DNA of 64,000 bases from NCBI GenBank assembly GCA_025716815.1, contig JAIXMN010000029.1, positions 369,982 through 433,981 of the forward strand, written 5' to 3'. The notes under the pieces were generated by a model, which was not told where the DNA came from, searched no databases, and was given only the letters and a program-made list of their open reading frames with translations. The translations under genes and the position numbers were made by a program. Positions 14,894 through 27,233 of the stretch are shown here, one piece after another. The DNA is from Dichotomocladium elegans. Its lineage: Eukaryota > Mucoromycota > Mucoromycetes > Mucorales > Lichtheimiaceae. The first letter of the stretch is position 1. Every line of letters begins with the position of its first letter.

Positions 14894-15850
14894 TTAGCAA
14901 TAATCAGGTTCACTGGGTGGTTTGGCAGCAGGATCCAATCCAATAGACTTCATCTTGACGGCAATCTCAAAGAGATAGTCGTAGCACTCGCTCATTGTCT
15001 TGGCCTTTTCCCAGTTTTCTGATCATCATCGTCATCACATTCAATAAGAGAACGTCAGTTTTCTTTCTTTCCACATACGCTGCTTCGTTCTCTTTCTATG
15101 CCATCCAATTTACCTCCCCAGACATAGACACCATGCCGACGAACAAGAACAGCGTTTGTCTCTGGGTACTTCTTCATTGCCTAATCGGGTTTCTTAGCCC
15201 TTTTCTCCAAAGCAACGTACCCAACATAAGTGCAGTATTATTACCTCGGCCATTCGGTCCGTAAGATCCTCCTCCTCAGGGGTATTTTCGACGATGGGCA
15301 CAACAAGCTTGTCAAAGTAACGGAGGTTCGTGCGAGTGGAGCCACGACGGATGCCCTTGATCATTTCTTGGTGCGAAATTTCAAATGTCTCGCCGGGATA
15401 TAGCAGTGTGGCCATCACTGCATTCTGCGAGTGGGTGTGAATACAAGCCCCTGCGTCGCGCATGGTATAGGCGTTATAAAAGAGAGGTGTGCAAGCCGAC
15501 GGCTTAAGCACTGCAGGTTTTCGCAGAGGGCTGCGGTCTGCAAGCTTCAAGACAAAAAGATCTTCTGGCTTAATGCGCTCCTTCTGGACACCTGATGGGG
15601 CAATGTAAATCTTGTCTCTATGTATGCGGCGGATGAGACAATCATAAGTTCAATGGAAAAGAACGACGATGAAGACTGTCAAAATAACATACTCATTTCG
15701 AATACTGATGCCTCCGCCTGTACCGGTCACCCACCCAAGCGTATAAAAAAGTCGGCAAAGCTCGGGAATTAGATTAGATGGGTGACAGGGATCGTCTGAT
15801 CTGCACAGTGCCTCGGCTTCCTCCTTGGTGATTACAGCGCGGGCATCCAT
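14894..15850 (-). CDS. MDE1: Methylthioribulose-1-phosphate dehydratase
   Basis: Class II aldolase-fold enzyme of the methionine salvage pathway; dehydrates 5-methylthioribulose-1-phosphate in the cytosol using zinc. Exons 15850-15693, 15617-15245, 15180-15114 and 15018-14894 give 240 aa, all introns GT-AG. Opens [16 protein letters not shown] with [15 protein letters not shown], then [52 protein letters not shown], the zinc-binding [14 protein letters not shown], a region ending [12 protein letters not shown], and [12 protein letters not shown] with the third zinc-ligand His. Length matches the family. The ATG at 15850 is the first in frame; upstream sequence continues open only through a GTG. 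It stands alone, with 1.75 kb of gene-free sequence upstream. Confidence 0.94.
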
Positions 15851-17600
15851 ATTTTTTTTTATTGGATTCTTGGACACAAGTATCCGTGCCTAGGGAACTC
15901 TGTATTGTTATTTTTTTCGGAGTGGCGCAACAGTTCTGCTTGTTCGTCCAATGAGATCCCGGCCATTGGATGACACATATGCTATATGCTATACAGATAT
16001 TGGAAAAGAAGTATTAACCAATTCTTTGCATTGGATTCTCCATTAACGGTGGTCTTATAGTGTACCCTCAGAAGGATGATAGACTGCAGTATAACCATGC
16101 TGATACTGCGCAAGCACTGTATTTACCACACCCTTGAATAATGGGAGTATCTACTATGTCAATGCAATCGCATTGCACCTTCCCGCGGGCTCGCGTTGTT
16201 ACAGGACGTATCTTTCATGATTTATGGACTTTATCAATGGTGGCACATGCCTTTGTGGAGCCGTAAAACTTTACGTGGAATATGCTTGGGGCAAATATGA
16301 AACTAATGCTCCCCATCCTTCGAAACTAAAAGATGCGGACCATGTTTGCCCCACTACATGCCATCAACTTTAAGGCAAACTGGCGAGACGGTTTGCAGGA
16401 AGCGTGCAATATGGAACTGAACTTACAGGGCGTTCAAAGCAATATCTTTTCGGGCAACGGTAGGTTCGCATGGGGAGAGGTTTGAAAGGGGATCGCAAAC
16501 TCCAGGTTTGCGATCATGGGGACGTCTAGAAAGGGGAAAACATCTTGACGTAGTCCCCATTTCTTTCGCTATCTCTTAACGTCTGAACGATGGACTGGGT
16601 CATCTCGCCATTTCCTTCGAAAAATTGGTATAGCACGCAAAATGATTAGGCGAGCCATTTTTCGGTAATTAAAAATGGAAGGAGTAGTTGCTACACCCAA
16701 ATCCAACTTGTGAGGAGATACATGAGCCCCTGAACAGATTCCCCATCTATGCAGATCCAGAAACTTTATTGGTTTCGCACCAGGAACCAACCCGCTTTAT
16801 TTCCACATATGCGACCGAAACCTGTTAACCTCCTAGGAAACAATACTCGTGTCCGGCTTGTCTGTCTGGCTTTGCTGAAGACCACATCGACCTATCCTAG
16901 ATTAATGCAGTAAAAGCCTCAGGTTTTGTCAGCTCATGAAATGGTACAACAATGGAGCCTGTGTCACCTCCTTTTAATGCACATACGTTATTTCTGTGCT
17001 ACGCGAGATTATAATAATAGCATGGTTGCCCACTCGTTGCCACGAGCATTATGGATAACCGATAGATGTAACCCCATTCATTATGCGTTGCCAGGGGAGT
17101 AATACAATCCTTTAGCAATTTCACGGTCCGTGTATAGAAGTTAAGAACATTCTACAGAAAGGACAGACTGCATTTATATTTTCCTTGGAGAGTTACAGTA
17201 AATTGATTGCTCCTACGTTAAAGCAAACGTAGCAAGAGTCGGAATTATCATAAACGAATCCAGCTTTACGAGGGGTGCTCCTGTATATTTACGCAGGCAA
17301 GCGCTCAATTAATCCGTTAATGATGACAGCCGATGTGGACAATCGAACCACGTGCAGGAAATGTATTGTTGCGTTTTTGTCACGTTAGGGGTGAATTGAA
17401 AGCCACGCTTCGCCGTGCGCCCTTGTGGCTGATTGGCTTCTACAGAACATTCGACTGTGGCTCTCCGCCTCGAGTCAATTTAAGAGTATTCTTGGCACAG
17501 AATAATAAATAAATAAAGCTTGGTGCCGTGTTCCTGAACCGAAAAAATCGTTCTTTTCCTCCGCTCCTTTTCTTTTTCCTATTCCTCTCTACGGTCCAGC
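15851..17600. other. Intergenic region between MDE1-like and VCX1-like genes
   Basis: 1.75 kb separating two divergently transcribed genes, so it should hold both promoters. No tRNA, protein gene or transposon motif was recognised. An AATAAATAAA-rich stretch lies about 80 bp before the exchanger start codon. Confidence 0.5.
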
Positions 17601-19544
17601 ATGAACAATCATCAAGAACACTCGCCATTACTCGGCGGAAACCGTGCGCCATTCACGCCTCAGCCATCAATGCGCGAATCCTTCAAGGCCTTCATCACGT
17701 CTTCGCGTTTCAACCTACTTCTTGTCTTTGTCCCCATTGCCCTTATTATCTCTGCTCTCGGCGCTCCCTCGACTGTTGTCTTCTCTCTCAACTTCATGGC
17801 TATCATGCCCCTTGCGAAATTACTCGGCTTCGGTAATGCCCGATGCCTTGATGTCGGATCTCCCGTTTAGCATTTTCTAATCATATACCATTTGTCTACA
17901 CCGCTCATATTAGCAACGGAAGAGCTCGCGCTCATGTCAGGCCCAACCATCGGTGCACTATTAAATGCAACGTTTGGTAATGTAGTTGAGCTTATTCTCG
18001 GAGTGATTGCCCTCAAGGATGGATTGATTCGCGTTGTTCAAGGTTTGTATATTAGGTTCACTTTAAGTTTCACGCGCCGTACATATGCATATACCGTGTG
18101 TGTGTGTGTACCTTTGCTTGTAAAAGCTAACAATACTTATTTAGCATCTGTCATGGGCTCAATTTTGTCAAATATTCTCTTGGTAGGAAATGGGAGAGAT
18201 GCGATAAATACATACATACATGCATATATATATGTAGACGGGATGCTCACAGCAGATCTGGATGACAAAAAAACATTAACAGGTTCTTGGCTTTTGCTTC
18301 TTGTGTGGTGGTCTCAGCCGCAAGGAACAGCGCTTTAGCATGACGGGTAAAGAAGGGAACATCCGCAAGCCATTGTTTTTTCAACAAGCTAACGTCCATC
18401 TGTAGCTGCGCAGACATCTTCCTCCCTTTTGGCTCTAACGACCTTGTCTTTACTCGTTCCTGCGGCTTTTAGTAGCACCACTGCCGATGATAACGAATCA
18501 GAGATCGGCATCTTGAACCTGAGTCACGGCACTGCTATTGTCCTGCTCGTCGTCTACGGTCTTTCTCTCTATTTCCAGGTAAGCGTTAAGATATTTCTCG
18601 TTTCTTTTCTGTTGGGTTGATGTTGACCTATCTATCACTGCAGCTCAAGACCCATCGCGCCCTTGTAAGTATTTAAGCGTAAACAACGGCAACTCGCACA
18701 AGCAATATGAATACTCACGCCGATTCATTATTTCAGTATGATGATGATAACGCGTCCCTTGCAACTGAGGATGAAGAAGAGGAAGAGGAAGTTCCGCAAA
18801 CCAGTACCCTTTTCTCAATGTTGTCGTAAGTGTGGCTCATTTTCTGTTGTGTTATTGAACTCGGTCAAATGGTGGAGGCTGATTTGATTTGGGTGAGCGT
18901 TTAGACTAGTTGCTGTTGCTGGCCTTGTCTCCGTGCATGCTGACTTCCTCGTGGGAGCGTAAGTCATTTTCATGTGCCTCTGTTTCCTCTCCGGGCTAAC
19001 CTGATTATGTGTGTGTGTGGGGAAATCTGCAGTATCGAAGGCGTCGTGGACTCTTGGCACATCAACGAAACATTTGTGGGAATTATCCTATTGCCCATTG
19101 TCGGCAAGTAAGTAACATCCTCGAACAAAAGAACTGCATTTGCTCACTATTTCCCTCGCTCAGTGCTGCTGAACACGTGAGCGCAGTGACTTTTGCAATG
19201 AAAAACAAGATGAACCTGAGTATCAACATTGCCATCTCGTCCTCGCTCCAAATTGGCTTGTTCGTTACACCTGTCCTGGTGATCGCTGGATGGATCTTCG
19301 GACAGCCGATGACCCTCTTTTTCGAGAACTTTGAAACCGTCACCCTTTTCGCCAGTGTGCTGATCGTCAATTACTTGTTGCAAGATGGCCGCTCCAACTG
19401 GCTTGAGGGTGCCCTGCTTTTGGTAAGTAAACTTTCATCTTCCTCGTGTTACTTCGCGCATGGTTGCATAAAACCTAATTCGTCTACATTTAGGCCTCCT
19501 ATGCAATCATCGCACTAGCATTCTGGTTTCATCCCAGTGCGTAA
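17601..19544 (+). CDS. VCX1: Vacuolar-type Ca2+/H+ exchanger (CAX/Vcx1 family)
   Basis: Integral membrane antiporter that moves cytosolic Ca2+ into the vacuole in exchange for protons. Eleven exons: 17601-17832, 17914-18042, 18145-18182, 18283-18346, 18406-18578, 18644-18664, 18737-18825, 18905-18958, 19033-19107, 19164-19422 and 19494-19544, giving 394 aa. Exon 6 is a 21-nt microexon (LKTHRAL). The first cation-selectivity repeat is [19 protein letters not shown] with [17 protein letters not shown]; the second is [20 protein letters not shown] with [16 protein letters not shown]. An acidic cytosolic loop ([18 protein letters not shown]) separates the halves, as in CAX proteins. Length is close to yeast Vcx1. 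All introns are GT-AG and phases close. No long N-terminal autoinhibitory extension is seen. Confidence 0.95.
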
Positions 19545-20960
19545 TAACCACGCACATACACTGAAAAGTGTTCTCCGTTCTTTATCCACTTGTTGTTTTT
19601 TAAGTGCTGTTACTCTTTTTTTTATCTCTTTTCTAGATTGTATGAATAAAATGATAATTTTTTTTTTCAAAAAGTGTACGCAAGCTGTGTTACGTTGCAC
19701 AGATATGGGCTTCAGTAGAGTTTTCATAATTGGGGATCGAACGTTGTTATACACCGTTTTCCAAAATTGAAGACGTGTCCTAGCAGTTCTGAAGTCGCAA
19801 GATCACAATGTCGCTTTGCCTGCCATATTCTGATATTAGCTTAGTCCCGATGCAATGCTTTGCAGCTCAGTCATCGCCTGCGTGTATCTTGATCATCATG
19901 ATGGCAGTATGGAAAAATCAAAGGGCCTGTTTAGACTTGGCTGCAATAACACTGTGGATTGATAAACAAGAAGCATCTAAAATAGCAGCGATGAGGGCTG
20001 TAGATGTAAGTCTTCTGAAGAAAGGTATCATCTGATACTTCACGGTATTTGTTTCAGCATTGCGCATCACATGAATGACTGATTTCTCATAAATAATAGA
20101 GATCCTGAGCGAGCTATTTCCTCTTTATCAAATCCATCCTTGGCCTCGCTTCCATGGGTTATCCGGTATGAATTTTTATATCGACTTGCTTATTATTCGA
20201 ATCCAACGCTTTTTGTCCTTTGTAGATCGACCAATCGTACCCTTACTTGACGAGCCATGGAAGAGATGTCAAGGTGGCATTGCATCATCTGGTGGGGCCG
20301 GCGATTTGGCTGCCCCTGTGGTCGCTTCGGCGTTGCTTCCACCCCAGGTGCTCTCATTTTTTTTGCTGTCGTCTTTCTTGTCCCCCGGCGCGCTCGCCCG
20401 GTGTAAATTTGCCGGTGTCCCGTCTTTTGCAGGTTTCGTGCCCGCCATTATGGCGCCCCATCGTGCACCCCCCCTGCCGCTGGCCCGCCTTTCGCTAGCT
20501 CCGTGCCCGCCATTGTGTTCCCCAGTGTGCCCCTTGCCGTTGCTTCTGGCATTGCCTGTCCTGGCGCTGCTCCTGGCGCACCGCCAATCATCCGCCTGGG
20601 TACGCGTGGTGTGAGTGAACCGGGTTGGTAAGTCAAGATGTTTCTGCTGACAAACTAAATCCCCCTTTTTTTTTTTTTATCTGTGGATACGAACAATTTC
20701 ATATAATTTTATGCGACATTATTTTTGGGAAAATAAAGTATGCTCAAACACAAGCCAACCTTACTTTTAAACCCTTTTTCCGGGAAAAAGCGAAAAGCGA
20801 GCGAGCGAGCGAGCGAGCGGGCGGCAGAAAAAGAGTGCGACTCCCTTCTGTTTCTTTTTTTCCTTCTTTTTTTTTCCCTTTGCCCCAATTCCTCATTCCG
20901 GCATTCATCCTCTCCTTTCGCTCTTCTCCCCATTTCCAACCCCCAAACTCCCGTTGCTAC
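19545..20960. other. Intergenic region with a GC-rich repetitive patch
   Basis: Mostly AT-rich. About 20240-20640 is markedly GC-rich and contains a near-repeated phrase CGTGCCCGCCATT (about 20437 and 20501). Different frames stay open in different parts, with no recognisable protein. A (GCGA)n microsatellite lies at about 20796-20820, followed by T- and C-rich leader sequence before the next gene. Confidence 0.5.
20796..20820. repeat. (GCGA)n microsatellite
   Basis: Six tandem GCGA units upstream of the low-complexity gene that starts at 20961; probably 5' UTR or promoter. Confidence 0.8.
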
Positions 20961-21315
20961 ATGCCACAAGTTCCTCACAGCAACAACTATAGCAACAACC
21001 TCCGGGCCGACGAAGAAGACAGAGCGCAGCGCATGGAGTTCGATAGGCAAGACGCCGAGGTCGGATCAATTTTAATTGCTTTGGCAAACCACCCTACTAC
21101 CGCCGCCACTACTACTACAGCTGCTGCTGCTGCTGCTGCGCCAACAACAGCGACGCTGGCAGAGTCCCATGCGGTAATTAATTTCCTTTCTTTGTCACAC
21201 ACGCACGCACCCAAGAAATTCACTCTTATTATTATCTATAGCCCTCGCACGGTCAAGGGTCTATGTCCATCCAGAACCTACTTGGTATATCCAACCCCAC
21301 GCACCATTCCGTCTT

Positions 21316-21346
<31 letters not shown>

Positions 21347-22418
21347 TCCTTTTATATTAACAGTTCTTTAGGCCATAGCAACGATAGCAGTACGAGCACT
21401 GCTATTGTAAACAACGACATCCATGAGGTAAATAACAATGTGGACACTGGTATTCTCGTTCTAATGCTCACCACAAATGTCCCTCTCTTGGCGCTCGCTT
21501 TTCATCCACACTTATACATAATCCCACCTCCCCCCCCAAAAAAAAAAGAGGAGAAACAGCGTTGGAGTGCTGGGTCCTCGTCCAAGTGCGACGACGACGA
21601 CGACAACAACAACTTTCGCTCGTATGCAGCCTCCGCTTGTTTTAGAAAAGTATATATAAAAAGACCACATTATTATTAGAGGGACGGAGGCGAGATCCGA
21701 CCGAAACTGATGATATCTCCTCCAGGTCACCATTGCCATTTTCCGCAGCATCCCACCACTCTTATCCTGCTCGACATCAAATCCATTCTAGACACGCATC
21801 CTCGGGTGGTGGTGGTGGCGGCGGCGGCAGCAGCAGCAGCAACTCTAAAATCAAGCGTAATGCACTCCACGCCTATATCAGTTATATGATCTATACAGAC
21901 CTTGCCGCTACTGCTGCTGCTGCTACTACTACTAACGCCACGGGTACTGCTGCTGCTATTGTGAACAACACCAACCAACACCATGTAGGTTGCTGCTCCC
22001 CTTCCCCTTTCCCAGCCCGATCCCTTCCTTGCCTTCTCTAGATCCCTCAAACAAACATAGCCCTCCCCCCCCTCTCCTCTTAAGAAGGATTTCATCCGTA
22101 CTAAACCAAAATGGATGTGTTACCTGCAGAAAACATCCTTCGAAAGGCGTGATCTCACCCCGATCAGCACCAGCCGCAGAATGACGAATCCATTTGAACC
22201 TGTAAGTGTGTATACGCTCGAAATGGAAAATTGAATGTAAGAAAAAAAAAATATAGGCACTACTGCTTCATGAAGATCGAGATACCATCATCCATCGACC
22301 ATTGACCGCCTACCTAAGACAAGATACATCGTCTGAACATCCCACATTCGACTCTAGATCGTACAACTCTACTCCTCTCCTTCCTAGATACCTCCATCCG
22401 GAAAACAACAATATGTAA
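20961..22418 (+). CDS. Unrecognised low-complexity protein, possibly a nuclear regulator
   Basis: I do not recognise the family. A seven-exon model keeps phase throughout: 20961-21173, 21242-21284, 21372-21427, 21560-21649, 21682-21984, 22130-22201 and 22257-22418 (TAA), 312 aa. The N-terminus has a charged patch (RADEEDRAQRMEFDRQDAEV) then Thr/Ala runs. The middle is Ser/Gly/Asn-rich around a compact conserved-looking core, KIKRNALHAYISYMIYTDLA. The C-terminal part holds RKTSFERRD-like charge (KTSFERRDLTPISTSRRM) and LLHEDRDTIIHRPLTAYL. The intron at 21650-21681 would be only 32 nt, unusually short, so that junction is doubtful. A (TC)n run lies in intron 2. Poly-Ala and poly-Gly tracts are trinucleotide-repeat encoded. 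Convergent with POM152, 157 bp apart. Confidence 0.6.
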
Positions 22419-22575
22419 ATTCCTTTGGCTTTACTGTACATAACAAAAACATCTCAAAAATAAACATGTCGCACGAAAAGAATATTAAATATCCATCTCG
22501 GCCATTGCAGGCCTAAAGATGCTCCTTTCTTATAAAAAAAATTGATAAAGTTTATTATTTACATTGCTTTTCATT

Positions 22576-25500
22576 TTACAAATGCTGGCGTGGGTAATGG
22601 CAGTACGCATCTTTGATTCGCACGACCTAAAAGAGAGAACAAAGATTGAATATCCATGCACAGAAAAACCCAACTCCAGCCCCTTTGCGCTTTGTTTTTT
22701 CTTGGTTTACCTCAATAATACCCTCCACGGATGTGTTGATCGCATATCGATGGCCTTCTACGTTATGTACGGAATGACTCTCAAGCACTTCACCCTTGAA
22801 GAATCGCTTTTTGCTGCTATCCCATATAGCTTCGCTACGTTGCCACTCAAAGTCAAAGGGCGGTGTACCAATCAAATCAACAGTGGCTTGGACCATCTCG
22901 CCCTCACGGATATTCTCGATGATCTCACGGCCACCGCTGACAAGCGAAGATGGTACTTCGTGGATAATCTTCGTCATGTCCTTCGGGAATGAGCGACACT
23001 TGTTTCGCTGATCGCCAACTGAGATGATCGTCAGGTTGCCTGGCTTATCAGCAATCAATGACAGTCTTGAAGTCTGGGTCTTGACCTTTTCATTCCGTCC
23101 GTTGAATTGATAGGCTATATATACAGAAAGCATTCAATTTAGTATACTGCCTTTTAGGTCCCTCCCCTCCAGAATATGAACAAAACGCACAGATCGTAAA
23201 TGGCCCGATGCCTGAGAGACTGTAATCCAATGTGTCGCCGACACAGTGTTCAGCGCAGGTCTCGGCGGGAACAATAGTGGCAATATCCTGCGCATCTATC
23301 TCCAAGAGAGCATCGGAACCACTTGCCTCACCCATGCAGCCGTTCGCATCTTGGATGGTCAATAGCTGCAGGTCGTACTGCCCAGGGGATGTGACCTCCT
23401 CGCTGGTCAGGTCAAGTTTATATTTGGTTGACTGGATGTTCTCAATCAAAAGTGTCTTCCCAAATGGCTCCGAGTGATGTTTAAGGCCAAGCCGAACGGT
23501 AAACGGTGCCTTGCCAGTCAACTCAATCCAGATCGGTCCCACCTCGTCAGATGCAAACGTGTCTCCAACACACACCTTGCGCTCGTATTTAGACTTCGCT
23601 AGGAACTTGACGGTCGGAATCGCATGGACAGTCTGTTCCACGACAAGGGGTGGCTTCAAACTCAAGGGCCGTGTATACCGTGCATCTGCAACCTTGTTAA
23701 AAACATACTGATATCGACCGCTTTCCTGCGTTTGCAGACCGATCCATGTCTTGCTTGATCCAGAACGTATTTCTTCGGTGTGGAGGAATGTTCGGTCACG
23801 TCTGCCGCTGGTACCAACATACTGATCGTACGCGCAGTAAAAAGGTCCTTCGCCTTTTGAAAATGAAACACGATGAGTACGTTATTATGCACACGCATGT
23901 ACAAAAACGCGTTACCCTCAAATTCAATATCGACTGCGTCATGGACTCCCTTGCAGACAGATGGGCGCTCATAGATCCCATTAGCACCTAGAGTCACCAT
24001 CTCCTCAACAACTGAGATCTTTGGCTTGTCAATCCAATGGACAGTGTATCGCGGTGGAAGAGCATCGCCCTTGCAGATTGCATCTTCAACAGATAGAAGT
24101 TCGTAGGTACCCGTCTCCTTCACCTCCACTTCTGCATTCGGGTCACGGAGTACAAGACTACGGATGCCTTTACCATCCTTATCGATGTTTCGGTAAGTGA
24201 CCTTCCAGGGACCTTCTCCTGTCATACGCAGGGGAAGCTTGGCGCTTTCGCCTTCTGCAATAAACAATGTCGCATCAGACTTATCACCAGTGTGGAAGAA
24301 CACCTTAGGTCGGTCTCGGCGAACATCTATGATCACATCCCGCGCATCCAAGTCTTTGACACAATCGTTTGCGTCTTGAATCTTGAAGGAAAAAATAGGG
24401 TTGCCTATGAGCCTACAGAGAGCTAGTAGCAATATCATTTCAAGAAACTTACCTTCACTAGTGAAACAACATGATGGCCAGCGCTTTCCAGGCGGGGCAC
24501 CTTGATTGTGTGGCGGGAGCCCGTCACAACATCCGAGTACATTTGCTTGGCAAATGTCCATGTCAGGGTGTAGGGACCGGTACCACTCAGCTCAACATCA
24601 AGCTCAAGGTCTTCGCCAAGGCATGTGCGGTAGGGCCGTAGACTACCTGATCCGCTAAATTTCGCGTCCGGTTGAGGGTGGACAATCTGCTTGATGGGCA
24701 GAATGCCAGTATTACGATTCTTATAGTTACGATCGTCAAGAGAGGTGAACTCGTATGTGTATTCACTATAATCAATAAAGATGCTGTCAGTGAAGAATTC
24801 ACGTGCGATGGCTTGCAATGCTGCTTTACCCGCTTGAGCTCGGGAGGTAGGTGAAGAGATGGCGAGATCTATCGATTCTCTCACGCTTTTTATCAATCAT
24901 GACCTTGGACTTCCCGGATTGCTTCATGATACGATATTCTAGCGTATAAGGAGGGGTGCCTGAAGGAATAACGACATGTAAGTAAAAGAATCCAAAATGT
25001 TAAGGGTGCAATGAAAAGGCACATACCAACGAGTTCAACCGCAAACTTCATGCCAATCTCGCTGTCCCCGGCACATTCGGATGGAATTGGCGTCGCTTGA
25101 ACCTCGACAGACGGCAATGGAGGCTGTTTCACCTGGCACGTCGAGGGGAAAAGGACGTTGCCTTGGCAGAACCTGTCTGACACCCGTAAAAGCTTGTATT
25201 CTCCAGGAGCATGGGCCCACAAAGACGACACACCGGTAGCGATACGCGCCTGCCGTTGCTCAGTTTTACCGCCATCCAACTCGGGTGTAAATTCATATTC
25301 GAGTTCCCATGGACTGCTACCCTCTAGCGTCAACGGAAGTTTCGTTTTGTCGTCTCCGATGAGCAACTTAACAGGATCGGTTGCTTTGCATTCAAAATGG
25401 ACGGTTGGCTCGGGATGGACGTCGAATTTGGCCATGGTAATCGATGGCGAATCCGGGGACATTTCGACAGTATTGCCTACGCCATCAGTCACCTTTGTAA

Positions 25501-26884
25501 TCAGATACTTGTAATCGCCTGCTTCGTCGAATGCACCGCCGTCGGCGTCAACGGTCTGAATCACAGGGGCGCCCCAGCCAAATCCAGTTACTTGGTGGTA
25601 TTGAGGCGTGAAAAAGGTGGAATCAGCTTTGCTGAGACCACCGTTCATGCGAGTTAACGGTGAACTATAGTGCTCAGGCTGGATGCGATCCATTTTTTTG
25701 ACGACCCGTCGACCATTAATCTCACGTATGTACTCAACCCGTAGTGGCGGAACACCAGAAACGCGGAATTGGACGGTATCCTTCTCACCACTGCAGTAGT
25801 CTGGACGTCTGGCTGGGAGGAATGTAGCTGAGGGACACCTAAAGACATAAGCAAGCCGATTATAAAGCCTGACGTCGAGCCCGTCTTTGCTGGTGATACT
25901 CTCAAGCTTATAGACGCCCGTTTTCTGCATACGGATAAAATAGTATTCAAGGCCCTGTTTTCCCTGACTGACTTCTGTGGCACGCTGGATATCCCGACCC
26001 GAAAAATCGATAATCGAGTGTTCGTTGGTCTCAAAATCGTACCGCGAAACAGAAATCGAACGAGGAGTGGTGTTGTTCAAGACGATGGGAATAAAAACAT
26101 CCTTCGTGCTACCGTCGCCAGGGAGACAGTAATATTCATCGTTAGGATTTAGCTTCGCCGTGCTTTTTTGTATATACAAAGAATAGCTTGAGTCAGTACA
26201 ATATCCTCTTCTTCCTTGTTTCTTTTTTATATATCATTACCCATAAGGGAGGATGTGCACGGTATGTCGACCCAATATATGAGTAGAGTTTAGGAGGACG
26301 TCCTTGACATTGATCAACTGCCCACGAGAAGCACTGATTTGCTTGCCTAGAGCGTCACCTAAAAGATACCACGTGGTTTAGTTTTACTCGACGCTGCGCG
26401 GAAAAAAATTCAATCTGACAACGAACCCAAAAGGGCCTTGACGAAGGCTGCGCTGATCGTGGCCTGATTAGAAACCCATATTAAGTCAGTTAAACGCTAT
26501 AAGTCCAATTCGGTTTTTGCTTACAGATGGCAGCGAAAAGAGTAGTACATCAACGCCCATGAGGAATGCTATAAGCCATCCAGTTTTGAAGAAACTGAAT
26601 TGCAACCAAGGAATTTGCAAGATCCACAAGGCCAGCAGAAGCATCGCATCTACGAGCCACCATTTCAGCAGGATGCCATTGTATTCTTCAGGATAGTGCG
26701 CGTAATAAACAAGGAAAACGTCGTAAAGCTTAAAGGCTTGTAGTAGGACAAAGGCCGAGATCGCATAAAGACGTTGTGTCGGGAATTCTATAAATGAGGC
26801 AGGAATCAGGGCCCTTTGGTGGGTAAGTGGTATCGCCGTAGGAGCGTTCTGGCCTCTCCCTTGTGGTTGTTGGGCAGCCTGCAT
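22576..26884 (-). CDS. POM152: Nuclear pore membrane glycoprotein Pom152
   Basis: Transmembrane nucleoporin of the pore's lumenal ring. Ten exons on the minus strand: 26884-26525, 26463-26427, 26358-26241, 26162-25027, 24959-24830, 24765-24453, 24381-23916, 23853-23191, 23114-22711 and 22626-22576, giving 1225 aa, near family size. Exon 1 holds the N-terminal hydrophobic segments (LYAISAFVLLQAFKLYDVFL, WWLVDAMLLLALWILQIPWL, WLIAFLMGVDVLLFSLPS). GDALGKQISASRGQLINVKD is a family signature. The lumenal part is a series of Ig-like repeats with characteristic G-x-P-(F/Y) turns: SGVPPLRVEY, GTPPYTLEYR, GTGPYTLTW, GEGPWKVTY, GEGPFYCAY, GKAPFTVRL, GIGPFTISYQF and GTPPFDFEW, many preceded by C-x-GD (CVGD, CLGED). 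The C-terminus ends DAYCHYPRQHL. All splice phases close. Donor GTTCGT of intron 2 is weak. Confidence 0.94.
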
Positions 26885-27233
26885 CTGGCGCGTTTTCCGT
26901 CAATGCAAGCAGCAGAAAGCACGTAGTTGAGTTTTTTTTTATGTGTTGTTGGCTCTGCGTGTGCCCGTTCACGCGTTCCGCTGTTAGAAAAGAGAGGAGA
27001 GAGAGAGAAAGAGAGAAAAAATTTGACTTGGCTGCGTCACAGTCGGAACCCTTTTTCCCCCCAACCCAGCTGACTTACCTTAAGAAATGCTCAAACTGAC
27101 TGCATTCTCACTTGGCAATAGCACTCATTTCAGCAGGCACCAACTTTAGAAGAAGAAAAAAGGGAGATTTAGTGTGAGCTGGTGTAGTAAGGAAGCTTTT
27201 ATTATTAGAATAGCAATTAGATTAGCTGCGCCT
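26885..27233. other. Intergenic spacer upstream of POM152
   Basis: About 350 bp holding the POM152 promoter side and the 3' flank of the NCS2-like gene. An AG-rich stretch lies at about 26992-27020. No gene seen. Confidence 0.6.

Noticed and set aside
15851..15877. N-terminal extension of the MDE1-like protein from an upstream codon
   Set aside because: The upstream codon is GTG, not ATG; the ATG at 15850 fits eukaryotic initiation and the family length.
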